DNA from: Vreelandella aquamarina
GTDB lineage: Bacteria; Pseudomonadota; Gammaproteobacteria; Pseudomonadales; Halomonadaceae
Reading direction: 5' to 3'
NCBI RefSeq assembly: GCF_900110265.1
Contig: NZ_FODB01000006.1
Span: forward strand, 1-64,000
Length of the DNA: 64,000 bases
Part shown: positions 59,432 to 64,000 of the stretch, piece after piece
Numbering within the stretch: position 1 is the first letter of the stretch
Layout of the letters: each line of letters opens with the position of its first letter
The notes under the pieces: generated by a model
What the model was told of the DNA's origin: nothing
The model's input: the letters and a program-made list of their open reading frames with translations, nothing else
Database searches by the model: none
Program-made: the position numbers and the translations under genes

Positions 59432-62055
59432 TTGCGCTTATCCTCCACATGCCATTTGCCGCCTTCAAAGGTCGCCTTCCAGCCGGTCGCTTTGCCCTCT
59501 TCGTCTGTCATCACGTACTGCTCTTTGTTTTTACGCGAGAAGCGGATCTGCGCGGGGCGGCCATCGGGGTCTTCGCTTGGCGCATCAAGAATAAAGTGAT
59601 ACTTCTCTGGCAGCTCGTCAGCGTGAGCTTTCAGCTCTTTAACCAGCGGCGGGCGGGTTTCACGATTTTTAGGGAACTTACTAGCAGCCAGGAACAAGCC
59701 ACTAGCGCCATCCCGTAACACGTAATGATCTTCCACCTTTTGGCAGGCAAGTTCGGGCATGGGAATCGGGTCCATCTTCGGCGGCGCGACGTCACCACTG
59801 CGCAGCAGCTTGCGGGTGTTTTTACACTCGCTGTTGGTGCAGCCAAAGTATTTGCCAAATCGGCCAGATTTTAGCTGCATCTCGGAGCCGCACTTATCGC
59901 ACTCAATGACCGGGCCATCGTAGCCTTTAATCTTGAACTTGCCGCTCTCTACTTCGTAACCGTCACAGTCTGGGCTGTTGCCACAAATATGAAGCTTACG
60001 AGTTTCGTCAATCAGGTAGTTATCCATCGCCGTGCCGCATTTCGGGCAACGACGCTTGGCACGTAGGGCATTGGTTTCCGCTTCTTCGCCCGCGTCTTCC
60101 GCCACGGCCTCTTCACCAGGAATCAGGTCAATGGTGGTTTTGCAGCGTTCTTTAGGCGGCAAGTTGTAGCCGCTGCAGCCCAAAAATACACCGGTAGAGG
60201 CGGTTCGAATCTGCATTTTTCGGCCACAGCTGGGGCAGTCGATATCAGTCGGCACCGGCTGGTTCGGACGCATGCCCTCCTCGCTTTCAGCCTTCATCAG
60301 CTCCATGCGGAACTCATCGTAGAAGGCATCAAGCAGCTCCCGCCAATTGCGCTCGCCTTCAGCCACTTCATCAAGGCTGTCCTCCATGCGGGCAGTGAAG
60401 GAGTAGTCCATTAAGTCAGGGAAGGACTCTTTCAACCGCTCGGTGACGATATCGCCCAATTTTTCGGCATAAAAACGGCGGTTCTCCAGCTTCACGTAGC
60501 CACGATCTTGGATAGTCGAAATAATCGATGCGTAGGTGGAGGGGCGGCCAATGCCCTGCTTCTCTAGTTCTTTGACCAAGCTGGCTTCGGTGTAGCGCGC
60601 GGGCGGCTTGGTAAAATGCTGCTGAGGGTCGAGTTTTTCTAGCTGCATTGCCGTGCCCGTCGGCAGGTCAGGCAGGCTTTGATCTTCGTTTTTGCCCGTA
60701 GGCTTCATTACCCGGGTGTAACCATCAAATTTCAGCACGCGGCCTTTGGCACGCAGGTCGTAGCCATCTACTTCCACACTGAGCGTGCTGGAGAGGTATT
60801 CGGCTGGGGTCATCTGACACGCCACAAATTGCCGCCAAATAAGCTCGTAGAGGCGTTCGGCGTCACGCTCCATACCTGCCAAGTCAGTCGCTTTGCGCTC
60901 GACGCTAGAGGGCCGGATGGCTTCGTGCGCTTCTTGAGCACTCTCTTTGCTGCTGTATCGATTAGGCGACTCAGGCAAATAGCGCGCACCATACTCATCA
61001 CCAATAAACGAACGGACACTCTCCACCGCGTCTTTAGATAGGTTGGTGGAATCGGTACGCATATAGGTGATGTAGCCCGCTTCATAAAGCCGCTGGGCCA
61101 TGGTCATGGTCTTCTTCACCGAAAACCCTAATCGGCTGCTGGCTGCCTGCTGAAGCGTAGAGGTGATAAACGGCGCGGTCGGTTTAGAGCTGGTGGGTTT
61201 ATCTTCCCGCGAGGTAATCGAGAGCTTGGCTTTGCGCAGCTGCTCAATACGCGCCAGGGTATCCTTTTCAGAGGTGGGACGGAACGGCTTGCCATCCTGG
61301 CGAACAAGGGCAAAACGCACCAATTCTCCATCCGGAGAGAGGAGATCCGCATGAACGTCCCAAAACTCTTCGGGAATAAAAGCGCGAATCTCCCGCTCAC
61401 GTTCCACAATCAGACGCACCGCGACAGATTGTACGCGCCCGGCGGAAAGCCCGCGGGCAATCTTGGCCCACAATAGCGGCGAGAGCATAAAGCCCACTAC
61501 GCGGTCCAAGAAGCGGCGTGCCTGCTGGGCTTCAACCCGGGGGATGTTCAAGACACCGGGGGCTTTAAACGCATCCTGAATGGCGTTTTTAGTAATTTCG
61601 TTGAACACCACGCGCTTGTAGCGGCTATCGTCGCCACCGATGGTTTCGCGAAGGTGCCAAGCAATCGCCTCCCCTTCACGATCCAAATCCGTAGCGAGAT
61701 AAACAGCATCGGCCTTCTCAGCCAGTTTCTTTAACTCAGCAACTACTTTCTCTTTCCCCGGAAGCACTTCATAGCGCGCTTCCCAGCCGTTATCTGGGTC
61801 AATCCCCATGCGTCGAATGAGCTGGTCGTGAGCTTTGCGCTTTTTATACTCCGCCTTCTCTTCCGCCGACATCTTACGCGTTGCCGCGGCCTGGCGTGCA
61901 CGCTCCTTTGGGTCGGAGGCTGCCTTACCTGAGCCGCTGGTCGGCAGGTCACGGATATGACCTACGCTCGACTTTACGATGAAATCGTTGCCGAGATATT
62001 TATTAATCGTCTTCGCTTTCGCTGGCGATTCGACGATGACCAGTGACTTGCCCAT
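59428..62055 (-). CDS. topA: DNA topoisomerase I
   Basis: 875 residues from [20 protein letters not shown]. Toprim motif [17 protein letters not shown], active-site Tyr in [13 protein letters not shown], and C-terminal zinc ribbons ([44 protein letters not shown]). Length and parts agree with proteobacterial TopA. GGAG precedes ATG 62055; the 27-codon upstream extension is rejected. It relaxes negative supercoils. Confidence 0.95.
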   Translation of the reverse strand: MGKSLVIVESPAKAKTINKYLGNDFIVKSSVGHIRDLPTSGSGKAASDPKERARQAAATRKMSAEEKAEYKKRKAHDQLIRRMGIDPDNGWEARYEVLPGKEKVVAELKKLAEKADAVYLATDLDREGEAIAWHLRETIGGDDSRYKRVVFNEITKNAIQDAFKAPGVLNIPRVEAQQARRFLDRVVGFMLSPLLWAKIARGLSAGRVQSVAVRLIVEREREIRAFIPEEFWDVHADLLSPDGELVRFALVRQDGKPFRPTSEKDTLARIEQLRKAKLSITSREDKPTSSKPTAPFITSTLQQAASSRLGFSVKKTMTMAQRLYEAGYITYMRTDSTNLSKDAVESVRSFIGDEYGARYLPESPNRYSSKESAQEAHEAIRPSSVERKATDLAGMERDAERLYELIWRQFVACQMTPAEYLSSTLSVEVDGYDLRAKGRVLKFDGYTRVMKPTGKNEDQSLPDLPTGTAMQLEKLDPQQHFTKPPARYTEASLVKELEKQGIGRPSTYASIISTIQDRGYVKLENRRFYAEKLGDIVTERLKESFPDLMDYSFTARMEDSLDEVAEGERNWRELLDAFYDEFRMELMKAESEEGMRPNQPVPTDIDCPSCGRKMQIRTASTGVFLGCSGYNLPPKERCKTTIDLIPGEEAVAEDAGEEAETNALRAKRRCPKCGTAMDNYLIDETRKLHICGNSPDCDGYEVESGKFKIKGYDGPVIECDKCGSEMQLKSGRFGKYFGCTNSECKNTRKLLRSGDVAPPKMDPIPMPELACQKVEDHYVLRDGASGLFLAASKFPKNRETRPPLVKELKAHADELPEKYHFILDAPSEDPDGRPAQIRFSRKNKEQYVMTDEEGKATGWKATFEGGKWHVEDKRK

Positions 62056-62332
62056 AGTGCTCCACTTTTCTATTGCCCAGGCGCTATCGCCCATGCTCTG
62101 AATACGTTGCCGCCTCAATGTGTGCTTGGCGACCATGAGAAAAATGCGCCTACCCTACCCCAGCCCTTGATTAAGCGCTAGTAGCAACCGCCTCTTAGGG
62201 AGCTAAGCGAACACTAACAACAACGCATTAGCGGCGCGGTGCGTTTTACGATGCTTTTTTGCATCAGGGTAGCTAGACACTAGACTGCCGCTCGGCACTC
62301 GGCAACCCAAATCGCCGCCTATCAATGCAAAA

Positions 62333-62354
62333 GCCCCCGCTAAAAAGCGGGGGC
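62333..62354 (-). terminator. Rho-independent terminator
   Basis: GCCCCCGC-TAAAAA-GCGGGGGC, followed on the minus strand by TTTTGCATTGAT; 23 bp after the DUF3141 gene. The rest of 62137-62376 shows no gene. Confidence 0.85.
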
Positions 62355-62376
62355 GAAGGCGTCTTAGCAACTTTAT

Positions 62377-64000
62377 CTAACGCTTACGGGGCGAGCTTCT
62401 GCGCTGACCAGTCGGCCGGGTGGCTGGCTTTTTCTTTGGCGCCTCTACCGATGATTCCTGGGCCTTTTCAGCCGTTACCGTGTTACTCGCTTCGGCTGCT
62501 ATTTCCGCTGTAGCCGCAGTGGGGTCAGATGCGGGCGCTGTTTCAGGGGCTGGCGCCACCAAGGCAGCCGGACGCGCTTTATCAAACAACGCTTTTACTT
62601 GGTCAAACCGCTTAGCGGCATGTTCAGTTAACTCACCGCTAGCGGCAAAGACATGCTCTAAGTGGCTAATATAGTTATCTATCTCCTCACCGGTCTGCCC
62701 TTTTAATAGCTCCGGCAACGTATTAAGCGCCTGCTCACGATCAAGCTTCAAAATAAAGAACTGCTCACGCACTAGGCGCTTAAATTCGCTCAAGGAGGTG
62801 CTGGGTTCAAGCTCCGCCCGAGAGGCGCGTAGGCGCTTAAAGTTACGCTCATCGGTGGCCGGTGCGCCACCTAGCACATAGATCACTGAACGCATCACGG
62901 CTTCATGAGGGCCACCCTGAGCAATTTTATGACGCAGCTCATTTTGGCGGTTTTCAATAAAGCGGCGGTGCTCAGGCTCTGCGCCAGGACGGCGGCGATG
63001 TACATGGGCATCCCCGTACAAGCCAACAGCGGCCTGGAGCAGCGGTTGACCATAAATATCCATAAACAGGCGCTCGGTTGAGCTATCGCGCAGGTCACGC
63101 CATGCATTCAGGCTCACTACAATTTGATCAGATGCCATGAGCTCTAGCGCTTTAAATATGTTGTCCTGCTCCACCGGCTGACGATAGCGGCGCACGTAGT
63201 CGGCCATAACCGGTAGCGGCACCGTCAGCGGGTTACGGTCTGACATGAGCTTGTAGCCCAGGCGAATGGGGTGCATACGCCGTATCCAGCGCGCCGCCTC
63301 GGGTGTCATGATGGACTGTATCCACGGCTGCACGTAGAGACGATAAAACCCCAGGTTAATTTCAGAGATGCGGGCAACGGTGGCGAAGCGACGATCATCC
63401 TCCGGCTGATGCATCACGTCACGATCAAGCTCCTCGAAGTTGCGCGGCGCAAATTCCAGCAGATAGTCACGCTCAATCAGCTCGGCGTCTGTGTGTTCGT
63501 CGGCATGAGAAATCGTCGTTTCGTACAGCCCTGGCGGCATCACATCGATGTAGTCCATGTTGGCCGTAAATTCGGAGTGCTCTTTGCGGGAAACACTGCC
63601 AGATACGAAGATTCCCAGGTGCCCAGTGGTATCATGCAAGCAGTAAATAATCGTCTGCTCATTCGCAATGATATCCTCTTCGCCCGCGTACAGATCACGA
63701 ATCCACCCCAGGGCCTGAGGCGGTGGCGTAATATCGTCCCCCCGTGAGCAAAACACCACCACAGGCGAGCGTACATTACGCAGATCAATACGCCGTCCAT
63801 CGCGGGTAACCAGTTGCGCCGTAGAAAGGCGATTGCCGACAAATAAGTTATCGACAATGTACTGGATCTCATTACCGCCCAGCACCACATGACCACCCCA
63901 CCAGCGTTCAAACTCTAAATAGCGTTTGGACTCGGTATCAATATTGGCATACAGGTGGTACTGCTTTTTCCAGTAGGTATTAGCCGGGTTGAGGCGCTCA
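62377..64000 (-). CDS. DUF3141 protein, PHA-synthase-related (partial, 5' end outside)
   Basis: The reading frame is open to the right edge (541 codons visible before the stop). The first visible part, ANTYWKKQYHLYANIDTESK, RYLEFERWWGGHVVL and NEIQYIVDNLFVGNRLSTAQ, is like class III PHA synthase-related alpha/beta hydrolases, with VVFCSRGDDITPPPQALGWI and CLHDTTGHLGIFVSG giving the acid and His regions. The nucleophile is not in the window. The C-terminus ends in an Ala/Pro/Glu and basic tail (PAPETAPASDPTAA, then KKKPATRPTGQRRS). Often annotated DUF3141; role probably in polyester or lipid metabolism. Confidence 0.82.
   Translation of the reverse strand, partial: ERLNPANTYWKKQYHLYANIDTESKRYLEFERWWGGHVVLGGNEIQYIVDNLFVGNRLSTAQLVTRDGRRIDLRNVRSPVVVFCSRGDDITPPPQALGWIRDLYAGEEDIIANEQTIIYCLHDTTGHLGIFVSGSVSRKEHSEFTANMDYIDVMPPGLYETTISHADEHTDAELIERDYLLEFAPRNFEELDRDVMHQPEDDRRFATVARISEINLGFYRLYVQPWIQSIMTPEAARWIRRMHPIRLGYKLMSDRNPLTVPLPVMADYVRRYRQPVEQDNIFKALELMASDQIVVSLNAWRDLRDSSTERLFMDIYGQPLLQAAVGLYGDAHVHRRRPGAEPEHRRFIENRQNELRHKIAQGGPHEAVMRSVIYVLGGAPATDERNFKRLRASRAELEPSTSLSEFKRLVREQFFILKLDREQALNTLPELLKGQTGEEIDNYISHLEHVFAASGELTEHAAKRFDQVKALFDKARPAALVAPAPETAPASDPTAATAEIAAEASNTVTAEKAQESSVEAPKKKPATRPTGQRRSSPRKR

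Overview
The window looks like a chromosomal segment of a halophilic gammaproteobacterium of the Halomonas/Vreelandella type. This rests on gene content and order: a complete Na+-translocating NADH:quinone oxidoreductase operon with its maturation factor NqrM, a long-form gap next to mfd, leuS-lptE-holA with a YbeL-type zinc-ribbon gene upstream, a PA2779/PA2778 pair, an OprI-like lipoprotein, and a DUF3141 (PHA-synthase-related) gene. No homology search was possible; assignments come from motifs, lengths and gene order. Where an upstream in-frame ATG/GTG/TTG lacked a ribosome binding site, the start was moved to the codon that has one.

Layout. 1-12.7 kb: a DeoR/GlpR regulator, an SLC13-type permease with TrkA-C domains, a three-gene acyl-CoA operon (two crotonases around an ADP-forming acyl-CoA synthetase) facing an RpiR regulator, qor, a glycerophosphodiesterase, nfo, and a YdcN-like XRE-cupin regulator next to an internally deleted BenE/YdcO transporter with two palindromic operators. 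12.9-16.5 kb: proS, a broken lytic transglycosylase, and a two-gene unit made of a Tat-exported Arg/Tyr/His-rich small protein and an HprK-like kinase fused to a PqqD domain. 16.7-24.3 kb: an accessory island bracketed by two directly oriented IS630-family remnants. It holds a divergent SDR/LysR pair, an aldehyde dehydrogenase remnant behind a near-consensus promoter, an Old Yellow Enzyme, a luciferase-like flavin oxidoreductase, an ArsR regulator, a deleted IS1380-family element with a visible target duplication, and a scrap of a zeta-toxin-like ATPase gene.

24.3-26.6 kb: a truncated-hemoglobin lipoprotein, then two coupled but disrupted genes (a molybdopterin-domain-like periplasmic protein and a GGDEF protein) and a 41-residue membrane protein. 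26.8-36.4 kb: slyD, an AmpG-like permease, a SEC-C protein, a UbiB-family kinase, topB, a multi-spanning membrane protein and a YbeL-like protein. 36.5-42.2 kb: leuS-lptE-holA and the PA2779/PA2778 pair, followed by REP-like repeats. 42.3-50.3 kb: sthA, nqrM and nqrABCDEF. 50.6-57.4 kb: gap, mfd, an L,D-transpeptidase and a Lpp/OprI-like lipoprotein. 57.6-64 kb: a second L,D-transpeptidase, two small uncharacterised proteins, topA and the 3' part of a DUF3141 gene that runs off the window.

How it works together. The core genes cover translation, replication and repair, cell wall, and redox/sodium energetics: Na+-NQR pumps sodium from NADH and SthA balances NADPH and NADH. The 11.8-26.3 kb stretch is very different. 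At least seven loci there have lost their middle or been frameshifted while their start regions and C-termini survive (BenE, transglycosylase, two IS630 copies, IS1380, aldehyde dehydrogenase, GGDEF), several with short repeats at the junction. The most interesting intact unit is the HprK-PqqD fusion with its Tat-exported partner.
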